Shown in pieces: positions 16,809-24,903 of a stretch of 64,000 nucleotides of DNA. The notes below the pieces were generated by a model. The model made no database searches and had not been told where the DNA came from. It was given only the letters and a program-made list of their open reading frames with translations. This DNA is from Streptomyces sp. CA-278952 (GTDB taxonomy: Bacteria > Actinomycetota > Actinomycetes > Streptomycetales > Streptomycetaceae). Location: assembly GCF_028747205.1 (NCBI RefSeq), contig NZ_CP112880.1, forward strand, positions 1,736,001 through 1,800,000. Direction: 5' to 3'. The number at the start of each line of letters is the position of its first letter. Position 1 is the first letter of the stretch. The position numbers were made by a program, and so were the translations under genes.

Positions 16809-17630
16809 TCACAGCTGGGCTCGGTACGTTCGGTCGCGGATCATCAGCGCGGCGCGTTTGTCGGGGAGATCCACTTCGGCGGAGAAGCGGAAACCGGCGC
16901 TGAGGAACGCGGATACGGAGGGGGTGTTGCGCAGGTCCGGCTCGGCGACGACCCGTCCGCACCGCGGAAGGTTGTCCAGGACGAGGTCGGCGACGGCGCG
17001 GAGCAGGGTGGTGCCCACGCCCCGCCCCCGGTTGTTCACGCCCCCGATGAGGAGGTGGACGCCGGTGTCGTGGGGGCGGGCGGGGTAGTGGCGGGCCAGG
17101 GGGTCGAGGTCGGCGCGGTAGATCTCCCAGTAGCTCATGGGTGTGGAGTCGAGCACGCCCAGGCACGGGATGCTGCGTCCGTCCCCTTCCAGCTGGAGCC
17201 TGAGGTGGTCGGCGGTGACGGACTCGGGTCCGGAGAGCTCCCAGAACGCCGCCACGGCAGGATCGTTCATCCAGCGGCTGACGACGGCGAGATCACGCTC
17301 CGGCCGGACGGGGACGAGCGCGAACTCTCCCGCCGCCGTGGTCGCGGGAGACCAGGCCCCCGGGTCGCCCAGCAGCTCGTGGGTGACCCGGGTCCGGGCC
17401 GCCCCGGCGTTTCGCTCCTCGGCGATCAGGGCGAGGAGCTCCTCGGTGAGCTCCAGGTCGAGGGTGTCCTCGACGCCGGCACTGCCGTCCAGGCGGCTGC
17501 CATCCGCGCGGCTGCCGGACCGTTCGGTGCCCGACCGTTCGGTGCCCGACCGTTCGGTGCCGGACCGTTCGGCGGAGTCGTGGTCGGCCGGTACGGCGTC
17601 GGGTTCCGCTGAGGGTTCGGCGGGAGGCAC
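16809..17630 (-). CDS. GNAT acyltransferase of the IucB/RhbD type
   Basis: Encodes 273 residues from GTG at 17630, with a GAGAGGAGA ribosome site upstream. The C-terminal domain, residues about 95-273, matches siderophore acetyltransferases that acylate a side-chain amine or hydroxylamine: AFWELSGPES, SYWEIYRADLDPLARHYPA, HLLIGGVNNRGRGVG (acyl-CoA loop) and AFLSAGFRF. The first 90 residues are different: acidic/Ser-rich, with the pentapeptide ERSGT repeated, encoded by tandem 15-bp repeats. That extension is unlikely to be catalytic. It sits between the two synthetase genes (86 bp and 60 bp gaps). The acyl donor and acceptor are not known. Confidence 0.88.
   Translation of the reverse strand: MPPAEPSAEPDAVPADHDSAERSGTERSGTERSGTERSGSRADGSRLDGSAGVEDTLDLELTEELLALIAEERNAGAARTRVTHELLGDPGAWSPATTAAGEFALVPVRPERDLAVVSRWMNDPAVAAFWELSGPESVTADHLRLQLEGDGRSIPCLGVLDSTPMSYWEIYRADLDPLARHYPARPHDTGVHLLIGGVNNRGRGVGTTLLRAVADLVLDNLPRCGRVVAEPDLRNTPSVSAFLSAGFRFSAEVDLPDKRAALMIRDRTYRAQL
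17518..17577. repeat. 15-bp tandem repeat inside the GNAT gene
   Basis: Four copies of GACCGTTCGGTGCC plus one base start at 17518, 17533, 17548 and 17563. They are in frame and encode the ERSGT repeats, so copy-number change would alter length without a frameshift. Confidence 0.85.
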
Positions 17631-17716
17631 GGTGGCGCTCTCCTCTCTGGACCGGGTGCGGTCGGTGGGCGTCTCCGGAGCGGATGCGGCCGGAACCCGC
17701 CCGGGGCGGTTGGCGC

Positions 17717-19621
17717 TCAGCTGTGCAGCGGGTTGGCGATGGTGACGTACACGGACTGGGTGTCGACCGGTCCGACCAGCTCGTCGAGCCCGTGGAGCCG
17801 GGTCAGCAGGTTGGCCTTGCAGCGCAGTTGGCGGTTCTCCAGGAGATACGCGGGCAGGGGTGAGCCCAGTTCCGCGGTATCGGTGAGGAATCGGCGCAGG
17901 ACGGTGAGGAGTTCCTGCTCGTCGGCCAGCCGCTGGGCGCCGAACGCCCCGATCAGGCCGAGGACGTTGTTGATGCCGAGGTAGTAGGCGAACCGCTCGT
18001 CGGTGACCGGGTCGGAGACGAAGGTGTCGCTGACGGCGCCGATGCCGGGGAGCCGCTGTTCCAGCTCGTCGCGGCGGGAGTCGCGGAAGTAGTAGCCCTG
18101 GTTGTCCCGGTAGCGGCCGCCGACGGGCCAGCCGTCCGGGTCGAGGAGGACGAGGGTGTTCTGCTGGTGGGCTTCGAGGGCGACTCCACCATGGGCGTCG
18201 AGCCAGAGGACGGGGCGCACGACGTGGTGCAGATAGCGGCGGAACCATTCGGTGGAGACGGCGTTGGCGCCGCGGCCGGTGCGGGCGGCCAGGCCGGAGA
18301 CGACCTCGGCGAGCCGGGAGCGCATGCCGGGCCGGCCGGGCCGGGGGCGCTGCGCGGTCAGTCCCGCGATGCAGGCGGCGTCGTCGCCCGGGCCGAAGGG
18401 GTTGTGGCGGAGCATGACGTCGAGCCCCATGACGGGTGCGCCCTCGGGGTCGTCGACGGCGAGCCAGGCGGGGTCCCGGACGATGTCGAAGCCGGGGTGC
18501 TCCCGCTGCCAGCGCTCGGCGAGTCCGGTCGACAGGAGTCGGTGGACCTCGACGCCCCGGTGCAGCTCCTTGCGGAGGTTCTCCCGGCGGGAGTTGGTGA
18601 TGCGTACGCCGAGGGAGAGCTTGAGCATCACCCGTGCGCCGGGGCGGTGCACGGTGCGGATGGAGGAGGTGGGGTGCCAGTGCTCGCCGTGGGGGCCGAG
18701 GTCGTGGAGCAGGCCGGTGTCGACGAGGGCCCGGACCTGGGGGCGGTGGAGCAGATCGGCGGCCTGCCAGGGGTGCACGGGTACGGCGACGGTGCCGGGG
18801 GGCAGGCTCAGCCCTCGGGCGTGCGGGGCGAGCAGTTCGTCGGCGGTGGCCGGACCGCCTTCGGTCCAGGCGGAGTCGGTGGCGGTCAGCGACCGGTCGA
18901 CGGCGAACCAGTGGAGCGGGAAGGACCCGTGGAGCTCGGGCGAATAGCGGCGGGACTCCGACTCGGAGAGGCCTTCGCGGCTCTTGGGCGTGGGGTGGAG
19001 GGGGTGGCCGAGCAGCAGGGACTGTTCGGCGGTGAGGAAGAGGTCGGCCTCGGCGGGGTCCGCCGGGTCGCGCCGCCGCTGGTCGATGAAGCCGGCGGTG
19101 TGGCGTACGGAGTCGGCGACCCGGGCGACCAGATCGCCCGCGCCGCTCTCGCCGCCCTCACGGCCGATGAGGACGGCGACGGTGGCGGCGTCGGCGTGCG
19201 GGGCACCGGCGGGGGCGTTCTCCAGGACGGGTGCGCCGAAGCGGTGGGCCCCGGTGGCGGACCAGTAGGGGACGGGGACGAGCAGGGCGGTGCCGCTGGC
19301 GGGGAAGGCGATGCGCAGGGTGTCGCCGTCGGGGCGGGGCAGGTCGCTCTCCCGGGTCCAGCACCGCAGGAGGCTCTCCGTGCCCGCCGCGTCGGCGGCC
19401 CGCAGCGGGTCCGGGTCGTCGAGGGCGTCGGGGCCCGGGCCCTGGCCTGTCCGAACGCGGAGGTCCGGACCGGGCGCGTACGCGGCGGGGTCGGGATCGC
19501 GCGGGGATTTCTGGCGGGGCACGGTCGTCGCCTCGACCGTGCCGGGGGCGGCCGGTCCGTCCTGCCCTCGGTGCTGGGGGGTGCCCTGGCCGTCGGCCTC
19601 GGACGCGGGGGTGGGGTTCAC
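17717..19621 (-). CDS. IucA/IucC family siderophore synthetase (first copy)
   Basis: Encodes 634 residues from GTG at 19621, preceded by AAGGA. Residues 1-75 are a low-complexity leader. The NIS synthetase core follows: VAVPVHPWQAADLL near residue 280, HPTSSIRTVHRPGARVM and LKLSLGVRITNSRRENLRKE. The C-terminal part has LVLLDPDGWPVGGRYRDNQG and the FhuF-like segment near FAYYLGINNVLGLIGAFG. ATP binding by the SxRT and KLSL segments is expected from the family. It is the second gene of the operon, 28 bp after the aminotransferase. Confidence 0.93.
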   Translation of the reverse strand: MNPTPASEADGQGTPQHRGQDGPAAPGTVEATTVPRQKSPRDPDPAAYAPGPDLRVRTGQGPGPDALDDPDPLRAADAAGTESLLRCWTRESDLPRPDGDTLRIAFPASGTALLVPVPYWSATGAHRFGAPVLENAPAGAPHADAATVAVLIGREGGESGAGDLVARVADSVRHTAGFIDQRRRDPADPAEADLFLTAEQSLLLGHPLHPTPKSREGLSESESRRYSPELHGSFPLHWFAVDRSLTATDSAWTEGGPATADELLAPHARGLSLPPGTVAVPVHPWQAADLLHRPQVRALVDTGLLHDLGPHGEHWHPTSSIRTVHRPGARVMLKLSLGVRITNSRRENLRKELHRGVEVHRLLSTGLAERWQREHPGFDIVRDPAWLAVDDPEGAPVMGLDVMLRHNPFGPGDDAACIAGLTAQRPRPGRPGMRSRLAEVVSGLAARTGRGANAVSTEWFRRYLHHVVRPVLWLDAHGGVALEAHQQNTLVLLDPDGWPVGGRYRDNQGYYFRDSRRDELEQRLPGIGAVSDTFVSDPVTDERFAYYLGINNVLGLIGAFGAQRLADEQELLTVLRRFLTDTAELGSPLPAYLLENRQLRCKANLLTRLHGLDELVGPVDTQSVYVTIANPLHS

Positions 19622-19649
19622 GGCGTTCTTCCTTGTGGGGATTCCGGGT

Positions 19650-21044
19650 TCAGGTGGTCGGCCCGGCGGTGGTCCGACGGTGCGGGGAGCGTGTCGCGGC
19701 TGCCAGCGCGTCGGCGAGACGGTCGACGACGGCACTCGCCTGCTCGTCGGTGAGGGTGAGGGGCGGCAGGAGGCGGACCACGGCGTCGTGGCGGCCGCCC
19801 AGTTCGACGATGAGGCCGCGCCGCAGACATTCCTGCTGGACGGCGAGGGCGAGCGCCGGGTCGGGCGGCGGGGCCGGGTGGTCGTCGCCTGCCTCGGCGG
19901 GCAGGGGCGCGCGCTCGGGATCCACCAGCTCCATGCCGATCATCAGTCCACGCCCCCGTACGTCACCGATTCCCGGGTGATGTGCCCGCAGCTCCCTCAG
20001 ACGGGCGAGCATTCGGGCCCCCAGGACCGCAGCGCGGTCCGCCAGTTGGTTCTCCCTGACGTACGCGAGCGTGGCCGCGCCCGCCGCCATGGCGAGCTGG
20101 TTGCCACGAAACGTACCCGCGTGGGCACCCGGCTGCCAAAGATCCAGTTCAGCGCGGTAGACGATCACGGCCAGCGGCAGGGAGCCGCCGATCGCCTTGG
20201 AGAGGACCATCACGTCGGGGACGACGCCGCTGTGTTCGACGGCCCAGAAGGCACCGGTCCTGCCGACCCCGGTCTGCACCTCGTCGGCGATGAGGGGGAT
20301 GGAGCGGTCCTCGGTGATCCCGCGCATGCGGCGCAGCCAGGAGTCGGGGGCGGGATTGACGCCGCCCTCGCCCTGGACCGGCTCCACGATCATTCCCGCG
20401 GGGGCCGGGACCCCGCCCTTGCGGTCGTCCAGCAGGTGTTCGGTCCAGCGGGCGGCGAGCGCGGCGCCGCGTTCGCCGCCGGTCCCGAACGGACAGCGGT
20501 AGTCCTGCGGGAAGGGCAGCCGGGTCACCCGTACGTCGGTGGCGCCCCCGGAGGCCGCCAGGGCCCCGGCGGTCATGCCGTGGTAGGCGCCGGTGAAGGC
20601 CAGCAGGCCGGTGCGCCCGGTCGCGGCGCGGACCAGCTTGAACGCGGCCTCGACGGCGTCCGTGCCGGCCGGGCCGCAGAACTGGATGCGGGCGTTGTCG
20701 GCCAACTCGCGCGGCAGGGTGGAGAACAGCTCGGTGGTGAAGGCGTCCTTGACCGGGGTGGCGAGGTCGAGCACGTGCAGGGGCGCACCGGAGTCGATGA
20801 CCTTCCGGATGGCTTCGAGCACGACGGGGTGGTTGTGCCCGAGGGCCAGCGTGCCGGCGCCCGAGAGACAGTCGAGGTAGCGGCGTCCGTCCGCGCCCTC
20901 GATGGTGAGCCCGCGGGCGCGCACCGGGACGATCGGCAGCGACCGCGCGTAGGTGCGGGCCGCCGATTCGCGCAGGGTCTGGCGGCGGAGAATGCCCTCG
21001 TGTGCGGAGGGCGGCGCCACCGGAGCGGGTTCGGTCACGGACAC
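19650..21044 (-). CDS. Diaminobutyrate-type class III aminotransferase
   Basis: Encodes 464 residues from GTG at 21044, with GGAGGA ten bases upstream. It is a PLP enzyme of the ornithine/GABA aminotransferase class and most resembles L-2,4-diaminobutyrate:2-oxoglutarate aminotransferases (RhbA/EctB type). These make diaminobutyrate from aspartate semialdehyde. It has LDCLSGAGTLALGHNHP, PAGTDAVEAAFKLVR, AYHGMTAGALAASGG, IADEVQTGVGRTG and the PLP lysine in VLSKAIGGSLP. It is the first gene of the siderophore operon, so diaminobutyrate is the likely amine building block. The 300 bp upstream (21045-21344) hold the divergent promoters. No iron-box palindrome was recognised there. Confidence 0.92.
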   Translation of the reverse strand: MSVTEPAPVAPPSAHEGILRRQTLRESAARTYARSLPIVPVRARGLTIEGADGRRYLDCLSGAGTLALGHNHPVVLEAIRKVIDSGAPLHVLDLATPVKDAFTTELFSTLPRELADNARIQFCGPAGTDAVEAAFKLVRAATGRTGLLAFTGAYHGMTAGALAASGGATDVRVTRLPFPQDYRCPFGTGGERGAALAARWTEHLLDDRKGGVPAPAGMIVEPVQGEGGVNPAPDSWLRRMRGITEDRSIPLIADEVQTGVGRTGAFWAVEHSGVVPDVMVLSKAIGGSLPLAVIVYRAELDLWQPGAHAGTFRGNQLAMAAGAATLAYVRENQLADRAAVLGARMLARLRELRAHHPGIGDVRGRGLMIGMELVDPERAPLPAEAGDDHPAPPPDPALALAVQQECLRRGLIVELGGRHDAVVRLLPPLTLTDEQASAVVDRLADALAAATRSPHRRTTAGPTT

Positions 21045-21344
21045 GGCTCTTGATCCTCCTGCGGTAACAGTTGCGTTGCACGTCGGTACGTTCTCGCGTG
21101 GACGCACCGAGGGCGTGAACGCTGTCCTGGTGTCCCCCGTACGTACCAACGACGCCGTCCGCGATGGATCACGGGTACATCGGAACATCCTCGCGGCGAC
21201 GGAACCGCGGACCTGCCTCGTACCGTCACCATCGGCACCGGCATAGTGGGGGCCGCACAGCGGCGCGGAGCACCTGTTCCGGCGCCCGGAGTGTCCGCGA
21301 AACAGCACGAGTACCGAGTGACGAAGTCCCAGGGGGATCACGAG

Positions 21345-22568
21345 ATGCGACCCATTCGCCCGACCGATACCGCACGGCGCGGGAGGCGCGCACGGCGCAT
21401 GCCCTCCACCGCGCTCGCCGCGACCGCCGTCGCCGCCGTTCTGGCACTCACCGCCACGGCGTGCGGTCCGGAGGAGGACAACGCGGGCGGTACGCCCAGC
21501 GCCTCGGCCGGCCAGTCGTCCGACGGCAAGGTCGTCATCCCGGACGACCTCAAGAACCGTCTCAAGGAGCACGGGATCGACCCCGACAAGTGGCGGGACG
21601 GGGAGTGGAAGAACTGGGACAGGGACAAGTGGCTGCGTGAGGCCAAGGACTTCGTCAACCCGATCATCGACGGCCTGTGGGACCCGGACCGGATGCGGGG
21701 GGCCGACAAGCCCCCGGAGAACCCGGTCGACAACGACATCTCCGGCGACGACGGCGTGACGGACCCGACGCCGGCTCCGGTCCAGGCCGCCGGTGTCGCG
21801 ACGCCGTACCACGACAACGCTCCCGAGTCCGGGAAGCTGCTCTTCGACGGCCCGCAGGGGTCGATGGTCTGTTCCGCGACCGTGGTGAAGGACCCGGCGA
21901 ACCCCGGCAAGTCCAACATGGTGTGGACGGCCGGGCACTGCGTGCACGCGGGCAAGAAGGGCGGTTGGTACCGCAACATCGCCTTCGTCCCGGCGTACAA
22001 CAACGACGGCCTGTCGCTGGCCGAGCTGGAGACCGCGCCCAAGGAGAAGATCGCTCCCTACGGTGTGTGGTGGGGCCAGTGGGCCCAGACCTCCGAGCAG
22101 TGGATCGCCGAGGGCGCGGCCGTCGGCGGCCAGGGCGCCCCGTACGACTTCGCGGTGCTGCACGTGACGCCGGAGAAGGGCGCGGGCGGCAAGTCGCTGG
22201 AGGAGACGGTCGGTTCGGCGCTGCCGGTGGAGTTCGACGCTCCCGCGGTACCGGAGATCGACGCCATGACGGCCACGGGTTACCCGGCCGCGCCGCCGTT
22301 CGACGGTCAGAAGCTGCTCCAGTGCGAGGGCAAGCCGGGTCGGCTCTCCGTCTTCCAGGACCAGCCCACGATGTACCGCGTCGGGTGCACGATGACCGGC
22401 GGTTCCTCCGGCGGCGGCTGGGTCGCGGCCGGGCAGGACGGCAAGCCCGCCCTGGTCTCGAACACCTCGATCGGCCCGGTCACCGCGGGCTGGCTGGCCG
22501 GGCCCCGGCTCGGCAAGGAGGCCGAGGGCATCTACCGCGCGGTGAGCGAGAAGTACGCGGGCCAGTAG
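21345..22568 (+). CDS. Trypsin-like serine protease, probable lipoprotein
   Basis: Encodes 407 residues from ATG at 21345, with AGGGGG upstream. The N-terminus is an Arg-rich n-region, a hydrophobic core (residues 21-38) and a lipobox-like TATAC with Cys40, so export and lipid anchoring are likely. A charged, Lys/Asp/Trp-rich spacer (residues 60-130) follows. The protease domain has the complete triad: His198 in TAGHCV, Asp268 in YDFAVLHV and Ser355 in GGSSGGG. It uses GSSGG instead of the classical GDSGG. The Asp-to-Ser change before the nucleophile argues against typical trypsin specificity. A decayed partial copy lies directly downstream. Confidence 0.88.
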   Translation: MRPIRPTDTARRGRRARRMPSTALAATAVAAVLALTATACGPEEDNAGGTPSASAGQSSDGKVVIPDDLKNRLKEHGIDPDKWRDGEWKNWDRDKWLREAKDFVNPIIDGLWDPDRMRGADKPPENPVDNDISGDDGVTDPTPAPVQAAGVATPYHDNAPESGKLLFDGPQGSMVCSATVVKDPANPGKSNMVWTAGHCVHAGKKGGWYRNIAFVPAYNNDGLSLAELETAPKEKIAPYGVWWGQWAQTSEQWIAEGAAVGGQGAPYDFAVLHVTPEKGAGGKSLEETVGSALPVEFDAPAVPEIDAMTATGYPAAPPFDGQKLLQCEGKPGRLSVFQDQPTMYRVGCTMTGGSSGGGWVAAGQDGKPALVSNTSIGPVTAGWLAGPRLGKEAEGIYRAVSEKYAGQ

Positions 22569-22606
22569 GTCCCGGCTTCCGGCGACGGACCCACCCTCCG
22601 CACGAA

Positions 22607-22660
22607 ATCACGGGATCACGGGATCACGGGATCACGGGATCACGGGATCACGGGATCACG
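22607..22660. repeat. 8-bp tandem repeat ATCACGGG
   Basis: There are six complete perfect copies of ATCACGGG from 22607 to 22654 and a partial seventh. The array stands between the intact protease gene and its decayed copy. Confidence 0.95.
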
Positions 22661-22787
22661 CATATCGACCGCGGCCCCCGGTACGGCAGTAGCCGGCCAG
22701 GGGTCGCGGTCGATCCGCGACGGGCCCCGGAATCAAGCATGACAAGTACATGACAGAATGCACGACCGCTCCGCGTTCAGCCGCAGG

Positions 22788-23158
22788 TCCGACTACGCGG
22801 TCCTGCATGTGAAGCCCGAGAACGGTACGAAGTCGCTGGAGGAGACGGTCGGCAACGCGCTGCCGGTCTTTTTCGACGCTCCGAAGATCCAGCGGATCGT
22901 CGGCACGGGGGCCTCTTGGGCTGCCCGGCCGGCTCTCGATCGCCCCGGGGACCCCGACCATGTATCGCATCGGCTGCACGATGGCCGGCGGTTCCTCCAG
23001 CGGCGGCTGGTTCGTCGCCGGACCGGACGGGAAGTCGACGCTGGTGTCCAACACCTCGATCGGCCCGGTCACTTCGGGCCGGCCGGGCCGGCCCCCGGCT
23101 CGACGACGACGCCCGACGCACTTTCACGATGATGAGCGACAAGTTCGCCGGCCGGTAA
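22788..23158 (+). pseudogene. Decayed C-terminal copy of the trypsin-like protease
   Basis: The translation follows the last 140 residues of the upstream protease but shifts between frames. YAVLHVKPENGTKSLEETVG starts in one frame. After a deletion of about 40 bp near 22905, the sequence resumes as MYRIGCTMAGGSSSGGWFV in another frame, then SNTSIGPVTSG. The tail (DDDARRTFTMMSDKFAGR) is in a third frame ending at 23158. The His and Asp parts of the triad are missing. It is a broken tandem duplicate and not a functional gene. Confidence 0.85.
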
Positions 23159-23181
23159 CCCCGGCCGCCGACGGTACGCCG

Positions 23182-23225
23182 AAGGCCCGGCCCCGACTCT
23201 CCGGAGAGAGTCGGGGCCGGGCCTT
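23182..23225. terminator. Perfect 20-bp hairpin before hflX end
   Basis: AAGGCCCGGCCCCGACTCTC at 23182-23201 pairs perfectly with 23206-23225 around a CGGA loop. It separates the protease region (plus strand) from hflX (minus strand) and should stop transcription both ways. Confidence 0.92.
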
Positions 23226-23251
23226 CCGGCTGTCGCGCGGTCCCGGATACG

Positions 23252-24772
23252 TCAGTGCGCGGCGGGGACGAAGGTCCCGAGCTCCGCGGCCAGCTCCTCG
23301 TGGACCTGGGCCTTGAGCAGGGTGCCCTCGGCGGTGTGCTCCTCGGAGAGCACCTCGCCCTCGGCGTGCACCCGGGAGACCAGAGCCCCCTGGATGTAGG
23401 GCACGAGCACCTCGATCTCGACGGACGGACGGGGCAGCTCGGCGTCGATGAGCGCGAGCAGCTCGTCGATTCCGGCGCCGGTCCTAGCCGAGACCGTGAT
23501 GGCGTGCTTCTCGTTGCGCAGCAGCCGCTGGAGGACCAGGGGGTCCGCCGCGTCCGCCTTGTTGATCACGACGATCTCGCGTACGTCCACCGCGCCGACG
23601 TCCCGGATCACCTCGCGCACCGCGGCGAGCTGCTCCTCCGGCACCGGGTGGGAGCCGTCCACCACGTGGAGGATGAGATCGGACTCGCCGACCTCCTCCA
23701 TGGTGGAGCGGAACGCCTCGACCAGGTGGTGCGGCAGATGCCGGACGAACCCGACGGTGTCGGCCAGGGTGTAGATGCGGCCGCTCGGCGTCTCGGCCCG
23801 GCGGACGGTCGGGTCCAGGGTGGCGAACAGGGCGTTCTCCACCAGGACACCGGCCCCGGTCAGGCGGTTGAGCAGCGAGGACTTGCCGGCGTTGGTGTAT
23901 CCGGCGATGGCGACGGAGGGCACCTTGTGGCGCTTGCGCTCCTGCCGCTTGATCTCGCGGCCGGTCTTCATCTCCGCGATCTCCCGGCGCATCTTCGCCA
24001 TCTTCTCGCGGATCCGTCGCCGGTCCGTCTCGATCTTGGTCTCACCGGGACCACGGGTGGCCATGCCGCCACCGCCGCTGGAACCGCCGCCGCCCATCTG
24101 ACGGGAGAGCGACTGACCCCAGCCGCGCAGGCGCGGCAGCATGTACTGCATCTGGGCCAGCGAGACCTGCGCCTTGCCCTCACGGGACTTGGCGTGCTGG
24201 GCGAAGATGTCGAGGATGAGGGCGGTCCGGTCGACCACCTTCACCTTGACGACATCTTCCAGGTGGATCAGCTGGCCGGGGCTCAGCTCACCGTCGCAGA
24301 CGACGGTGTCGGCACCGGATTCGAGCACCATGTCACGGAGCTCCAGCGCCTTGCCCGAGCCGATGTAGGTGGCCGGGTCCGGCTTGTCGCGCCGCTGGTA
24401 CACCGCGTCCAGCACCTGTGCGCCCGCCGTCTCGGCGAGTGCGGCGAGCTCCGCGAGGGAGATCTCCGCGTCGCGCACCGTCCCCGAGGTCCAGACGCCG
24501 ACCAGCACCACGCGCTCCAGGCGCAGCTGGCGGTACTCGACCTCGGTGACGTCCTCGAGCTCCGTGGAGAGACCGGCCACGCGTCGCAGCGCGGCACGCT
24601 CGGAGCGGTCCAGCTGATCGCCGTCCCGCGCTCCGTCGATCTCCTGGCTCCAGGCGACGTCCTCTTCCATCAGGGCGTCGGCCCGAAGGCTTTCGGTGAG
24701 GCTCTCGGTGGTGTTCTCCGTGGCGCTCTGCGCGTCCTGCGCGTCCTGGGGAAGGGAAGAAGAGGAGGTCAT
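23252..24772 (-). CDS. hflX: GTPase HflX
   Basis: Encodes 506 residues from ATG at 24772, with AAGGA upstream. HflX is a ribosome-associated GTPase that splits stalled or hibernating 70S ribosomes. After an acidic N-terminal 60 residues, the HflX domain follows (VYQRRDKPDPATYIGSGKA, DGELSPGQLIHLED, RTALILDIFAQHA), with a coiled-coil helical arm near residue 260 (RRIREKMAKMRREI). The G domain has P-loop AGYTNAGKSSLLN, G3 DTVGF, G4 NKAD and G5-like SART. A Gly/Ser linker, MGGGGSSGGGG, interrupts the family-conserved SRQ...GGGPGE region, as is usual in actinobacteria. Confidence 0.96.
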   Translation of the reverse strand: MTSSSSLPQDAQDAQSATENTTESLTESLRADALMEEDVAWSQEIDGARDGDQLDRSERAALRRVAGLSTELEDVTEVEYRQLRLERVVLVGVWTSGTVRDAEISLAELAALAETAGAQVLDAVYQRRDKPDPATYIGSGKALELRDMVLESGADTVVCDGELSPGQLIHLEDVVKVKVVDRTALILDIFAQHAKSREGKAQVSLAQMQYMLPRLRGWGQSLSRQMGGGGSSGGGGMATRGPGETKIETDRRRIREKMAKMRREIAEMKTGREIKRQERKRHKVPSVAIAGYTNAGKSSLLNRLTGAGVLVENALFATLDPTVRRAETPSGRIYTLADTVGFVRHLPHHLVEAFRSTMEEVGESDLILHVVDGSHPVPEEQLAAVREVIRDVGAVDVREIVVINKADAADPLVLQRLLRNEKHAITVSARTGAGIDELLALIDAELPRPSVEIEVLVPYIQGALVSRVHAEGEVLSEEHTAEGTLLKAQVHEELAAELGTFVPAAH

Positions 24773-24903
24773 TGGATCCTTACGTCGATAGAAGTCTTTA
24801 CGTCAGTCACAACGTGTGATCTTCCCGGATGATTCCCTGCCGGGAACTCCGGTGCGGTCCGCCGCGCCGACGCGTCGATAGTGGCACGGCCCCACCGGGC
24901 CCG

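Noticed and set aside
22569..23158. A second functional trypsin-like protease
   Set aside because: At least two frameshifts, an internal deletion and loss of the His and Asp parts of the triad make it a pseudogene.
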